Shown here piece after piece: positions 10,401 through 18,359 of a stretch of DNA of 64,000 nucleotides. Position 1 is the stretch's first letter. Every line of letters starts with the position of its first letter. The notes below the pieces were generated by a model that was given only the letters and a program-made list of their open reading frames with translations, searched no databases and had not been told where the DNA came from. Made by a program: the position numbers and the translations under genes. Location: NCBI RefSeq assembly GCF_014596935.1, contig NZ_JACVXC010000001.1, positions 1,102,117-1,166,116 of the forward strand, in the 5' to 3' direction. Source of the DNA: Aestuariibaculum suncheonense (GTDB lineage Bacteria > Bacteroidota > Bacteroidia > Flavobacteriales > Flavobacteriaceae).

Positions 10401-10546
10401 CAGTTAATAATGTTTTAACCTGGACCAATTACATAGGGTATAACCCGGAGTTAGGAAACCGAGGGAATTCATTGGAACTTAATGTCGATAATTTAAGATA
10501 CCCGAATGATCGTGAGTTAATTTTAGGTTTAAAAGTTCAGTTTTAG
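7451..10546 (+). CDS. SusC/RagA-type TonB-dependent outer-membrane transporter (pair 1)
   Basis: A 1031-residue outer-membrane importer for oligosaccharides. It has a signal peptide (~1-33, cleavage after VQA), a carboxypeptidase-regulatory-like domain (~35-115, ISGTVSGVNGVPLPGVNV, SYLGFQT), a TonB-box-like stretch (DEVVIIGYAAV), a plug domain with VLKDGATAAIYGSRAANGV typical of SusC, and a 22-strand-type barrel to the C terminus (ELILGLKVQF, final Phe). Length and order are normal for the family. It is followed 18 nt later by its SusD partner and then a fasciclin-domain lipoprotein. The cargo is presumably the oligosaccharide released by the lyases encoded nearby. TonB energises transport. 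Confidence 0.97.
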   Translation: MKQKIKKKCTVSGVALILAILFSSFSPGNVQAQERISGTVSGVNGVPLPGVNVLQKGTNKGAVSDFDGNFSIVLSPGNKTLVFSYLGFQTKEVAIGNQTNINVTLAEDVAGLDEVVIIGYAAVDRKKVLGATSVVKAESIEQATPVQAFDAVQGKLSGVQILSNNGPGEGYDIRIRGISTFGSGTEPLYVVDGQQLEDIDNLDPSDIATFEVLKDGATAAIYGSRAANGVVLITTKSGKSGKLQLEISSTFGVNTLVGDIRVANTDQRILYQKLRANNDPSSLSSQELDSLNLLYRNSYDLQKLLTRPAMRQQTNVALSGGSDKTKFYWNTGYLTEDGVVRNSGYKRINTQLRLDVDATKTLKVGTRATLTHSYQNGLNSGNVFQQLVERIPFFPLYEPDGSYTYTIAGRQNPLAQADLRKVDNKDYRAQVFNYAQLEIIPKLTVRSTLGINWRLNKRDDFAPRLLANNFNNGAANGRMRHDITYDIQQENTLSYKNKFGGKHSLLALAGMQMQKYVREFSDFRSDSFNNDIIETFNNAAPGTITSNSFDERHNLYSLFGQFNYDYADKYLMNATIRRDGSSRFGDENEFGYFPSLSLGWRVSNENFLKESNTINNLMLRASWGVIGNERINNYEFTGAFEPGFVYDGISGVAPTRIGNSELGWEETESTNLGLELSMFKSRLDIVLDLWKKKTTDLLANTPLPEESGFSGIRRNIGAVNNKGIDFSITGTILESKDLSWRSNFNIGILDNEVVKLAGGTPFNSGQTRIEEGQPIGNFYGYQNLGVFPYDESNAFTPDGAMLTPNFDGNGAFINYTLNGAEYTGDIEQLRAANNILQGGDIIWEDIDGNFVIDEADRQIIGNGLSTVYGGFSNDIRYKNLSVSFLFDFSMGQDIYRRFDEERNDLNSSNETPGPDYILNGWRNPGDITEYPRLNRVQQQRLRPNSFYVTDGDYIKWRYVRFNYDFPKNLMDKLKVVNRISLNLAVNNVLTWTNYIGYNPELGNRGNSLELNVDNLRYPNDRELILGLKVQF

Positions 10547-10564
10547 TAAAAAAATAAAATAATC

Positions 10565-12163
10565 ATGTTAAGAGATATAAAATTAAATGAAACCAAAATT
10601 ATTACATGTGTACTGGCGATATTAGTGTCTGGTTATTCATGTAGTGAACTTGTTGACGAAAATCCGATTAGTGAAATAGGGCCGGCTAATTTTTATAAAA
10701 ACAATTCTGATTTAGAAGCTGGAGTAATTGCTGCCTATGATGGCATGCAGGGTACATATAGCGATAAAACCTTTTTTTGGGGCGAATTCAGGTCAGATAA
10801 CTTTCACCCAGAAGGGGGGTCTTCTAGCCAGACAGCCTTAGAGATTTTAAATAATGATCTTACACAAAGTAATCCGGGAAGTAGATGGGACCGTTTTTAC
10901 CGTATGATAGATCGAGCCAACCAAGTTATAGCTAACGCTCCTAAAATTGATAATTTCAATCAAAATTTCTTGGGAGAGGCATTAGCGATAAGAGCAAAAG
11001 CTTACTTTGATGCTGTTAGAGTTTGGGGAGATGTACCATTATTTATAGAGCCTGTGCAATTTCTTTCTGATGCAACAAAACCAGCTACAGATGCGAACAC
11101 AATAATTAATGAGGTTATACTACCAGATATGATTCGTGCTGAAGAATTGATTTTGACTACAGAAGATAATTTTAGGTTTTCAAAATCTAGTGTATTAGCA
11201 TTACAAGCCGAAGTATATATGTGGTTAAATGAATATGCTAAAGCTAAAGCTGCTATAGAACAAATAATAGCTTTTAACGAGTATAGTTTGGTTACTACTC
11301 CAGTTGCATGGGAGGAATTATTTCATAATACTCCTATTGGTAGTGGTATAGAAGGAGCAAAAGGTAAAATACAAAAGGGCTCCGAATTAATAATGTCCAT
11401 TCGATATGATATTGAAGAGGATAGAGATTATGGAGGAACTCGTAACAATAGGTCAGGTATTCGAGGGTTATTTTTTGCAGGTATTCCTTCATATTTTATT
11501 TCACCTATAGTTGAAAACAAATGGCGAGAAAAGTTTCCAGTAGATTCATTGGGTTGGGTATCCAAGTATCCAAATACCAATCCTGCATTGACCCAAATCT
11601 TATTTGAAGATGATGGTATGGGAGGAATTACAGAACGAGAAGTTCCTGTGTATGGAGATTGGAGATACTACTTTTGTCGTGAAGGACGTGTTCAAAATTT
11701 TGACAGTAAGGAAATTGGAGAAGCTAGATGTGCTAAATGGACATTATCTAACTTTAGCTCTAATGAGGATGATACAGATATTGTTTTATACCGTTATGCC
11801 GATATGCTTTTACTTTTAGCTGAAGCAGAAAATTATTTAGATAACAATGTGAGGGCCTTGGAACTTATTAATGAAATAAGAATCGCAAGACAATTGCCTA
11901 CTGTAAGTGGAACAGAATTCGGCGCAACTAAAGAAGAACGTTTAAATTACATATTAGATGAGCGTCAGTTAGAATTATTTGGAGAGGGTAAAAGATGGTG
12001 GGATTTGGTTAGGAATGATAAAGCTATGGAAGTTTTAAACCCAATATTAGAAGCCAGAGAAGGAGGGCAACCATTAACAGAACCTCGTTTACTATGGCCT
12101 ATTCACGTAGAGCATTTAACAGAAAATACTTTGTTAGAACAAAATACAGGTTACAAATTTTAA
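10565..12163 (+). CDS. SusD/RagB-type surface glycan-binding lipoprotein (pair 1)
   Basis: A 532-residue SusD-like protein forming the lid over the SusC barrel and capturing glycan at the cell surface. The N-terminal lipobox (SGYSC, Cys about residue 26) gives a lipid anchor. The helical TPR-like body shows ALAIRAKAYFDAVRVWGDVPLF, and the C-terminal half shows YRYADMLLLLAEAENYL, LDERQLELFGEGKRWWDLVR and the closing YKF; all are hallmarks of RagB/SusD. It lies 18 nt after susC and 9 nt before the fasciclin-type gene, a probable operon. Sugar specificity is not predictable from sequence alone. Confidence 0.96.
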   Translation: MLRDIKLNETKIITCVLAILVSGYSCSELVDENPISEIGPANFYKNNSDLEAGVIAAYDGMQGTYSDKTFFWGEFRSDNFHPEGGSSSQTALEILNNDLTQSNPGSRWDRFYRMIDRANQVIANAPKIDNFNQNFLGEALAIRAKAYFDAVRVWGDVPLFIEPVQFLSDATKPATDANTIINEVILPDMIRAEELILTTEDNFRFSKSSVLALQAEVYMWLNEYAKAKAAIEQIIAFNEYSLVTTPVAWEELFHNTPIGSGIEGAKGKIQKGSELIMSIRYDIEEDRDYGGTRNNRSGIRGLFFAGIPSYFISPIVENKWREKFPVDSLGWVSKYPNTNPALTQILFEDDGMGGITEREVPVYGDWRYYFCREGRVQNFDSKEIGEARCAKWTLSNFSSNEDDTDIVLYRYADMLLLLAEAENYLDNNVRALELINEIRIARQLPTVSGTEFGATKEERLNYILDERQLELFGEGKRWWDLVRNDKAMEVLNPILEAREGGQPLTEPRLLWPIHVEHLTENTLLEQNTGYKF

Positions 12164-12172
12164 AAAATAATT

Positions 12173-12865
12173 ATGAAAACATATTTAAAATTAATACTGG
12201 TCTTATGTGTAAGTATCACAATAACCTCATGTGATTTACCATTGCAGGAAACTTTTGACTTTAAGCCAGAGGTAAGCTTAGTAGATCCTTTTGAAGATAT
12301 AACTGCTTGGGATTTCATACAAACTAGAACTGCTTTAAACGAAGAGGGTGGATTAAGTGGTGAAGAGCTTAATTATTTTATAGCCGCGATTAAAAAAGCA
12401 GGTTTTGAAGATTTATACGATCAAACAGAAACTCAAGAAAGAACTTATTTCTTATTAAACAATAGAGCGTTTATAGGAGCGGGAAACGTAATACAAATCG
12501 TTACTGGATCTTCGAGTGTTGCTGAAGGAGAAACACCAGAACAAGTTATGGAGCGTGTGGACACACCTGAAAAGATGGAGAAGCTAAGAGCAGTTTTGAA
12601 GTATCATATTGTTACTTCTTATGTGGCCCAGTTGTCCTTGGCAGAAAGAGATGTGCCATATTTGTTTCAGACATTGATACCAGGAGATGATGGTTTAATA
12701 GCTCTTACCAGAAATGATAGATGGAATATAAATATTAATACTAATCCAGCTCCACTTCCCCCCACTGCCTTATCTCAACCAGAAGGGGTTTATAGAGCTA
12801 ATTATGTATTCAAAAATGGTATTGGACATTTTATTCAAGACCCAGTAAGAAATAAACCATACTAA
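12173..12865 (+). CDS. Fasciclin (FAS1)-domain lipoprotein accompanying SusCD
   Basis: A 230-residue protein with a lipoprotein signal (MKTYLKLILVLCVSITITSC, Cys20). The remaining ~200 residues read as one divergent FAS1 domain: AWDFIQ, FIAAIKKAGFEDLYDQ, RTYFLLNNRAF, LRAVLKYHIV and, near the end, NYVFKNGIGHFIQDP. FAS1 domains mediate adhesion or ligand binding, and such lipoproteins occur downstream of SusD in Bacteroidota PULs, where a surface glycan-binding (SGBP-like) role is plausible but unproven here. The gene is followed by a strong intrinsic terminator, so it ends the susCD transcript. The domain call rests on pattern recognition. Confidence 0.75.
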   Translation: MKTYLKLILVLCVSITITSCDLPLQETFDFKPEVSLVDPFEDITAWDFIQTRTALNEEGGLSGEELNYFIAAIKKAGFEDLYDQTETQERTYFLLNNRAFIGAGNVIQIVTGSSSVAEGETPEQVMERVDTPEKMEKLRAVLKYHIVTSYVAQLSLAERDVPYLFQTLIPGDDGLIALTRNDRWNININTNPAPLPPTALSQPEGVYRANYVFKNGIGHFIQDPVRNKPY

Positions 12866-12894
12866 AGGTTTATAATAGTTTTTTGAGTTAGTAA

Positions 12895-12936
12895 AAACTC
12901 TCTGCTATACGACTTGTAGAGCAGAGGGTTTTTTTA
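12895..12936 (+). terminator. Intrinsic terminator after the susC-susD-FAS1 operon
   Basis: A perfect 7-bp stem CTCTGCT (12900-12906) / AGCAGAG (12920-12926), extendable with one mismatch, is followed by GG and a run of seven T. It lies 34 nt past the FAS1-protein stop and separates the transport operon from the DUF1080/oxidoreductase genes. Confidence 0.85.
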
Positions 12937-12953
12937 AAATTAGTTTTATAACC

Positions 12954-14342
12954 ATGAAATCATATCAAATAAAATGGCATCTTTTTATTACTGTATTTAT
13001 TATTTCAGGATTGCTTTATTCTTGTAATGAGGAAGAAAAGTTACCATGGGTAAATTTAATACAGGAAAATACTCTAGATGGCTGGAATATAAAAGGAGGT
13101 AAAGCCGAGTATAGAGTGGAAAACGGAGTGGTAATAGGGACTACTGTGGCCAATACTCCGAATACCTTTTTAACAACTAATGAAATATTTTCTGATTTTA
13201 TTTTAGAGTTAGAATATAAAGTAAATCCGGAAATGAATTCAGGTATTCAAATTAGATCAAACAGTTTTCCTTATTATAAAAATGGAATTGTACATGGGTA
13301 TCAAGTTGAAATAGATCCTTCAGAAAGAGCTTGGAGTGGGGGTATTTATGATGAAAAAAGGCGGAAATGGTTGTATACTTTAGATAATAATCCTGAAGCT
13401 CAAAAAGCATTCAAGCAAAATGGATGGAATCATTACAGGATAGAGGCTATAGGAGATACCATTAAAACATGGATAAATAATGTTCCTGCAGCGCATCTTA
13501 TAGATGATAAAACAGTATCAGGATTTATTGGGCTGCAAGTGCACAGTATTCAGGGAGATAATGAACCGGGTACAGAAATAAAGTGGAGAAATGTTAAAAT
13601 CATAACAAATAATCCAATTAAATATTCTAAAAAAACAACGGTTGATCCAATAATTACAAAGAATAATTTAACTGTAGATGAGAAGAATAGTGGATGGCAA
13701 ATGCTTTGGGATGGAAAAACAACTAATGGATGGAGAGGGGCTAAATTAAATAAATTCCCTGAGAAAGGTTGGGAAATTAATGATGGCGAGCTCACTGTAT
13801 TAGCATCTGGAGGAGGAGAGTCGGCCGCAGGAGGAGATATTGTGACTACTGAGAGTTACGGTGATTTTGAATTGAAAGTAGATTTTAAGTTAACACCGGG
13901 AGCAAACAGTGGGATAAAGTATTACGTAGACACAGAGCTAAATAAGGGTTCAGGATCTTCAATTGGTCTAGAATATCAAATTCTAGACGATGTACTTCAT
14001 AAAGATGCTAAACTAGGGGCTCATGAAGGCAGTAGAACAGTTTGTTCTCTATACGATTTAATTAAGGCAGATCCAAATAAGCCAATTCATCCAATCGGAG
14101 ATTGGAATACCGCTTATATCGTTTCAAAAAATAATCATGTAGAACACTGGTTAAATGAGGTAAAAGTCTTAGAGTATGAGAGAGGTAGTGGTACATTTTT
14201 AAAATTGGTTTCTGAAAGTAAATATGCCAAATGGCCTAATTTCGGGTTACTCGAAAAAGGTCAAATATTATTACAGGATCATGGAGATAGAGTTTCATTT
14301 AGAAATATTAAAATAAAAGTTCCGAAAGTAAATAAAGAATAG
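12954..14342 (+). CDS. Lipoprotein with two DUF1080 (3-keto-glycoside lyase/hydrolase-type) domains
   Basis: A 462-residue lipoprotein (lipobox LLYSC, Cys24). Two copies of the DUF1080 / 3-keto-disaccharide hydrolase jelly roll (PF06439-like) follow: one at ~32-205 (LDGWNIKGG, MNSGIQIRSN, GYQVEIDPS, NGWNHYRIEAIGD) and one at ~243-458 (MLWDGKTTNGWRG, ANSGIKYYV, LEYQILDD, GDWNTAYIV). Characterised members act on 3-keto-glycosides formed by NAD-dependent oxidoreductases, cleaving the linkage by elimination or hydration rather than normal hydrolysis. Two Gfo/Idh/MocA oxidoreductases follow at once, the first only 1 nt downstream, which strongly supports such a coupled role. Which domain is catalytic, and the glycan acted on, are unknown. 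Confidence 0.9.
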   Translation: MKSYQIKWHLFITVFIISGLLYSCNEEEKLPWVNLIQENTLDGWNIKGGKAEYRVENGVVIGTTVANTPNTFLTTNEIFSDFILELEYKVNPEMNSGIQIRSNSFPYYKNGIVHGYQVEIDPSERAWSGGIYDEKRRKWLYTLDNNPEAQKAFKQNGWNHYRIEAIGDTIKTWINNVPAAHLIDDKTVSGFIGLQVHSIQGDNEPGTEIKWRNVKIITNNPIKYSKKTTVDPIITKNNLTVDEKNSGWQMLWDGKTTNGWRGAKLNKFPEKGWEINDGELTVLASGGGESAAGGDIVTTESYGDFELKVDFKLTPGANSGIKYYVDTELNKGSGSSIGLEYQILDDVLHKDAKLGAHEGSRTVCSLYDLIKADPNKPIHPIGDWNTAYIVSKNNHVEHWLNEVKVLEYERGSGTFLKLVSESKYAKWPNFGLLEKGQILLQDHGDRVSFRNIKIKVPKVNKE

Positions 14343-14343
14343 T

Positions 14344-15687
14344 ATGAAAAATAACCGAAGAGAGTTTATTAAAAAAACCACAACGGCGGCTATAGGTGTT
14401 GGTTTAGCAAGTCAGGTTAATGCTATGTCTGCAAAAAGTTATAAAAATATTATAGGAGCTAATGATAGAATACATGTGGCTATACAGGGATTAGGTCGTC
14501 GCTATTCAGCGTTTTTAGAAGGTATAGCTTTAAAAGAAAGTAATGTACGTTTAGAGTATTTGTGTGATGTAATGCAAAACCAAATGGATTTGGCAGAGGA
14601 GAAAGTAAGTAAAAAACTGGGTTATAAGCCAAAGTTAGAGGCTGACATTCGGAATATTCTAGATGATAAAGATGTTGATGCTGTGTTTATGGCCACTCCT
14701 GACCATTGGCATACTCCAGGAGCTATTATGGCCATGCAAGCCAGTAAGCACGTGTATGTAGAAAAACCGTGCAGTCATAATCCTAGAGAAAATGAATTGA
14801 TAGTAGAGGCGAAAGAAAAATACAATAAAGTTGTTCAAATGGGAAACCAACAACGATCATCGCCTGAAAGTATCAAGATAATTAATGATATACACAACGG
14901 CGTAATTGGAGAGGCATATAAAGCCATTGCTTTTTATGTTAATGGAAGAGGAGAAGTACCAGTACCCGTTAAGGCTGCTCCCCCCGAAGGTTTAAACTGG
15001 GATTTGTTTCAAGGTCCCGCTCCTAGAAGGGAATATACTCATGACACCTGGAACTATAATTGGCATTGGTATGGCTGGGATTATGGCACCGCGGAAATGG
15101 GAAATAATGCTACACATGAGTTAGATATAGCGAGATGGGCTCTAGGTGTTAATTACCCAATATATGTTAATGTATTAGCTGATAAAAGATATTTTTTAGG
15201 TGATGGATGGGAAATGTATGATGAAATGCTAGCCAATTACAAGTTTGAAAATAATAAAATTATACAATGGGATGGAATAAGTAGGAATGCCTTTAATAAA
15301 TACGGTAGAGATCGAGGAACCTTAATTTATGGGACAGATGGATCGGTTATGGTAGATCGAAATGGATATGAACTTTATGATCGACAAGGTAAATTAATAG
15401 AAGAAATGAAGTCGAGAAGCAGTGAAGGAGGAATTGCTCTTGGTGGTGGGGGGGATCTTTCGACAAGACATACAGTTAATTTCTTTAATGCTATAAGAGG
15501 TAAGGAAGCGTTAACATCTCCTATTAATATTGGGGCACTTTCTCAAATGTTAACACATTATGCAAATATTTCTTTCAGAATCAATAAAGGTTTTGATATA
15601 GATGGTATATCCGGAAGAATATTTGATAGAGAGGCTATGAAGCTATGGTCAAGAACTTATGAACCAGGTTGGGAACCAAAAATATAG
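14344..15687 (+). CDS. Tat-exported Gfo/Idh/MocA-family oxidoreductase (first)
   Basis: A 447-residue NAD(P)-dependent oxidoreductase with a twin-arginine signal (NRREFIKK) and a hydrophobic stretch to about residue 28, so it is likely exported folded with bound cofactor. The Rossmann fold begins at IHVAIQGLGRRYSAF; the family motif EKP is at 140-142; HELDIARW (His258) lies in the substrate domain. It is the longer, bacterial-secreted subtype that often carries DUF1080 neighbours. It is probably an oxidising or reducing partner in a 3-keto-glycoside route. It starts 1 nt after the DUF1080 gene and ends 4 nt before the second oxidoreductase, so co-translation is likely. GH109 relatives share the fold, but nothing here proves glycosidase activity. 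Confidence 0.9.
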   Translation: MKNNRREFIKKTTTAAIGVGLASQVNAMSAKSYKNIIGANDRIHVAIQGLGRRYSAFLEGIALKESNVRLEYLCDVMQNQMDLAEEKVSKKLGYKPKLEADIRNILDDKDVDAVFMATPDHWHTPGAIMAMQASKHVYVEKPCSHNPRENELIVEAKEKYNKVVQMGNQQRSSPESIKIINDIHNGVIGEAYKAIAFYVNGRGEVPVPVKAAPPEGLNWDLFQGPAPRREYTHDTWNYNWHWYGWDYGTAEMGNNATHELDIARWALGVNYPIYVNVLADKRYFLGDGWEMYDEMLANYKFENNKIIQWDGISRNAFNKYGRDRGTLIYGTDGSVMVDRNGYELYDRQGKLIEEMKSRSSEGGIALGGGGDLSTRHTVNFFNAIRGKEALTSPINIGALSQMLTHYANISFRINKGFDIDGISGRIFDREAMKLWSRTYEPGWEPKI

Positions 15688-15691
15688 ATAG

Positions 15692-16882
15692 ATGAAAAGA
15701 AGAAATTTTATAAAAGATGGAACTATCGCATCAGCATCTATATTGGTAGCTCCCTATGTTTTCAGTGATGTATTAAAGAGGTCTAGTCTCAATAAAATTA
15801 ATGTTGGTGTTATAGGTACAGGAAATAGAGGGGCAGGGTTAATAAATATGATGAATGGAATTGAAAACCTTAATGTAATGGCAGGTTGCGATATTCTTCC
15901 ATTTCATTTAAAAAATGGATTATCAAAAATACAAAGCAAAAAAGAAGCTTATCAGGACTATAGAAAATTATTAGAGAATAAAGATATTGATGCTGTAATC
16001 GTTTCAACACCAATTTATAACCATTCTCAAATAGCTGCAGATGCAATGGATGCAGGAAAACATGTGTATTGCGAAAAAACACTAGCTAAAGGTTACCCAG
16101 CCATTGGCAAATTGCTTAAACAGGAAAAAAGCTTTAATGGAATTTTTCAAACTGGACATCAATACCATAGCTCTCGTCTCTATACCCATATTGTAGATTT
16201 AATACAACAAGGAAAAGTAGGTGAAATTGTAGCGTTTGAATGCCAATGGAACAGACATGGGAATTGGAGAAGACCTGTTCCGGATCCTAGCTTTGAAAAG
16301 GCCATTAATTGGCGAATGTATAAAGAATATTCCGGAGGTTTAGTGGCCGAGTTATGTTCGCATCAAATTGATTTTGTAAACTGGGTATTGAAATCGACTC
16401 CTGAGCAGGTAATAGGGGTGGGAGGTATAGATTATTGGAAAGATGGCAGAGAAACCTATGATAATATTCATGTTATTTATAGTTATTCTAATGGTGTAAA
16501 AGCAAAATTTACATGCTTAACTAATAATGCTAAAGATGGTTATCAAATAAAAGTAATTGGTGATAAGGGTACTATAATTATAGATATGCATAAAGCATGG
16601 TTTTATCCAGAAGGAAGTTATAAAAATGAATTAACAGAGGTCGATGGCGTAAGTGGCGCTACTGTGCAATGGGATGGTCAAAAAGGAATTCCAATTCAGG
16701 TAAACCATTTAAACCCTACAAAACAAGCTTTGATTGATTTTAGCGAATCTATTAATAATAGTATTATGCCAAGGTCTAATCTTATTTCGGGCGCAAAAAC
16801 AGCAGTTTGTGTACAAATGGCATTAGATGCGATGTACAACAATCAAACAGTGTCATGGAATACTAATTTATTTTCTAATTAA
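15692..16882 (+). CDS. Tat-exported Gfo/Idh/MocA-family oxidoreductase (second)
   Basis: A 396-residue paralogue-type oxidoreductase with its own twin-arginine signal (KRRNFIK, then a hydrophobic region to ~26). The nucleotide-binding motif is VGVIGTGNRGAGL; the usual EKP is EKT here (Glu128-Lys129-Thr130); SHQIDFVNW occupies the place of the metal/substrate motif in relatives. Divergence from the preceding gene suggests a distinct step, for example one enzyme oxidising C3 of the donor sugar and the other reducing the released keto sugar; this is inference. It follows the first oxidoreductase by 4 nt, and its stop lies immediately before the ATG of the esterase gene. Confidence 0.9.
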   Translation: MKRRNFIKDGTIASASILVAPYVFSDVLKRSSLNKINVGVIGTGNRGAGLINMMNGIENLNVMAGCDILPFHLKNGLSKIQSKKEAYQDYRKLLENKDIDAVIVSTPIYNHSQIAADAMDAGKHVYCEKTLAKGYPAIGKLLKQEKSFNGIFQTGHQYHSSRLYTHIVDLIQQGKVGEIVAFECQWNRHGNWRRPVPDPSFEKAINWRMYKEYSGGLVAELCSHQIDFVNWVLKSTPEQVIGVGGIDYWKDGRETYDNIHVIYSYSNGVKAKFTCLTNNAKDGYQIKVIGDKGTIIIDMHKAWFYPEGSYKNELTEVDGVSGATVQWDGQKGIPIQVNHLNPTKQALIDFSESINNSIMPRSNLISGAKTAVCVQMALDAMYNNQTVSWNTNLFSN

Positions 16883-16883
16883 A

Positions 16884-18308
16884 ATGATCAGAACATTAAT
16901 TTTATGTCTATTCGTAAGCGCTACCGTTTTTGCTAAAACCAATTTGCCTTCCGTTTTTGGAAATCATATGGTTTTGCAGCAACAAGAAAATGTTTCGATT
17001 TGGGGTTGGGATACGCCGAATACAGAAATAGTTATTACCACAACTTGGGGCAAAAATGCCATTACAAAAACAAATGATGATGGGTCTTGGAGAACAAAGA
17101 TTAGAACTCCCAAAGCCACTTTTAATCCTCAAACATTAACCATAAGAGGATCTTCATTGGTAACTTTTACCGATGTTTTAATTGGAGAAGTTTGGTTTTG
17201 TTCAGGGCAATCGAATATGGAAATGCCTTTAATTGGATTTAATAAATCATATGTTTTTAATTCTGAGGAATTTATTAATGCCGCAGAAAAAACAGATATC
17301 AGGCTTTTTAACAATGGAAGAGAAGCTAGCGTGATGCCTGAAGAAGGCCTAAATGGGAAATGGGAAAAATCCAGTAAAAATTCGGTAAGTAAATTTAGTG
17401 CCATTGGCTATATGTTTGGATTAAAGTTGTTTCAAAAGCTTAAAGTTCCTATAGGAATTATAGAATCTTCTTGGGGTGGCACACAAATACAATCTTGGAT
17501 ATCTCGAGAAGGACTATTAAAGTATAAAGACGTTAAAATACCAGAGGTTTTACCTTCTGATATAAATAAACAAAAGCGGCCAACATGTCTTTATAATGCA
17601 ATGATTTTTCCATTTCAAGATTTTGCTATTAAGGGAATATTATGGTATCAGGGAGAATCAAACAGAGGCACCCCAGCACCCTATAAAGATTATTTGAAAA
17701 CATTAATAAAAGATTGGAGATTACAATGGAAAGATAAAACATTGCCGTTTTATCTGGTTCAAATAGCACCTTATGCATACGATAAGAATAGGAATACAAA
17801 TACTATTAATGCAGATTTAATTCGTGAAGCTCAAAAACAAGTTGCAAATGAGGTTTCAAACACAGGAATTGTAATTACTACTGATGTTGGAAATTGCGAT
17901 GATATTCATCCACCACAAAAGGAGACTATTGCAGAAAGATTGTTAAACCTAGCGCTAGCGGAACAATATCACTTAAAAGGATTTGACTATAAAAGTCCAG
18001 AATACAAATCCTTGAAAATTAAAGAAAATAAAGCGGTTCTTAGATTTAAGTTTTTTAGTGATAAAAAAAGTAACAAAGCTTTTGATACCAATCAAGAAAT
18101 TAAAAGTTTTTATGTAGCAGGTAAAGATCGACAATTTTATGAAGCCAAAGTTGTCGTAAATAAAAATCAAACCCTTACCGTTTTTAGTCCTCAAGTAAAT
18201 GAAATAATAGCAGTACGATATGGCTTTGAAGATTGTTTGAAAGGAAGTCTGTTTAGTGTTTCCGGTTTGCCAGTTTCACCTTTTAGAACGGATAGTTGGA
18301 GCAAATAA
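16884..18308 (+). CDS. Sialate-O-acetylesterase-like (SASA) carbohydrate esterase
   Basis: About 474 residues from the chosen ATG at 16884. A longer frame from 16827 exists, but the 16884 start gives a clean signal peptide (MIRTLILCLFVSATVFA) and abuts the previous stop. The SGNH-like catalytic core shows the nucleophile Ser110 in GQSNMEMPL, an oxyanion/WYQGESN block, and the Asp339-x-x-His342 pair in DDIHPPQKETIAERL. The family removes O-acetyl groups from sugars; in a PUL it would deacetylate side chains so that other hydrolases can act. The natural substrate need not be sialic acid, and none is suggested by the neighbours. It is probably periplasmic. Confidence 0.93.
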   Translation: MIRTLILCLFVSATVFAKTNLPSVFGNHMVLQQQENVSIWGWDTPNTEIVITTTWGKNAITKTNDDGSWRTKIRTPKATFNPQTLTIRGSSLVTFTDVLIGEVWFCSGQSNMEMPLIGFNKSYVFNSEEFINAAEKTDIRLFNNGREASVMPEEGLNGKWEKSSKNSVSKFSAIGYMFGLKLFQKLKVPIGIIESSWGGTQIQSWISREGLLKYKDVKIPEVLPSDINKQKRPTCLYNAMIFPFQDFAIKGILWYQGESNRGTPAPYKDYLKTLIKDWRLQWKDKTLPFYLVQIAPYAYDKNRNTNTINADLIREAQKQVANEVSNTGIVITTDVGNCDDIHPPQKETIAERLLNLALAEQYHLKGFDYKSPEYKSLKIKENKAVLRFKFFSDKKSNKAFDTNQEIKSFYVAGKDRQFYEAKVVVNKNQTLTVFSPQVNEIIAVRYGFEDCLKGSLFSVSGLPVSPFRTDSWSK

Positions 18309-18359
18309 TAACGAGTACTTCTTTAAATCTGTTGGATAAATAGTTATAAGATATATAAA

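Noticed and set aside
14344..16882. Calling the two oxidoreductases GH109 glycosidases
   Set aside because: The Rossmann fold is shared, but the Tat signals and the adjacent DUF1080 gene fit 3-keto-sugar chemistry better, and no GH109-specific feature could be confirmed.
16827..16883. Upstream start for the SASA esterase
   Set aside because: It overlaps the end of the preceding oxidoreductase and would bury the signal peptide; the ATG at 16884 gives a normal signal.
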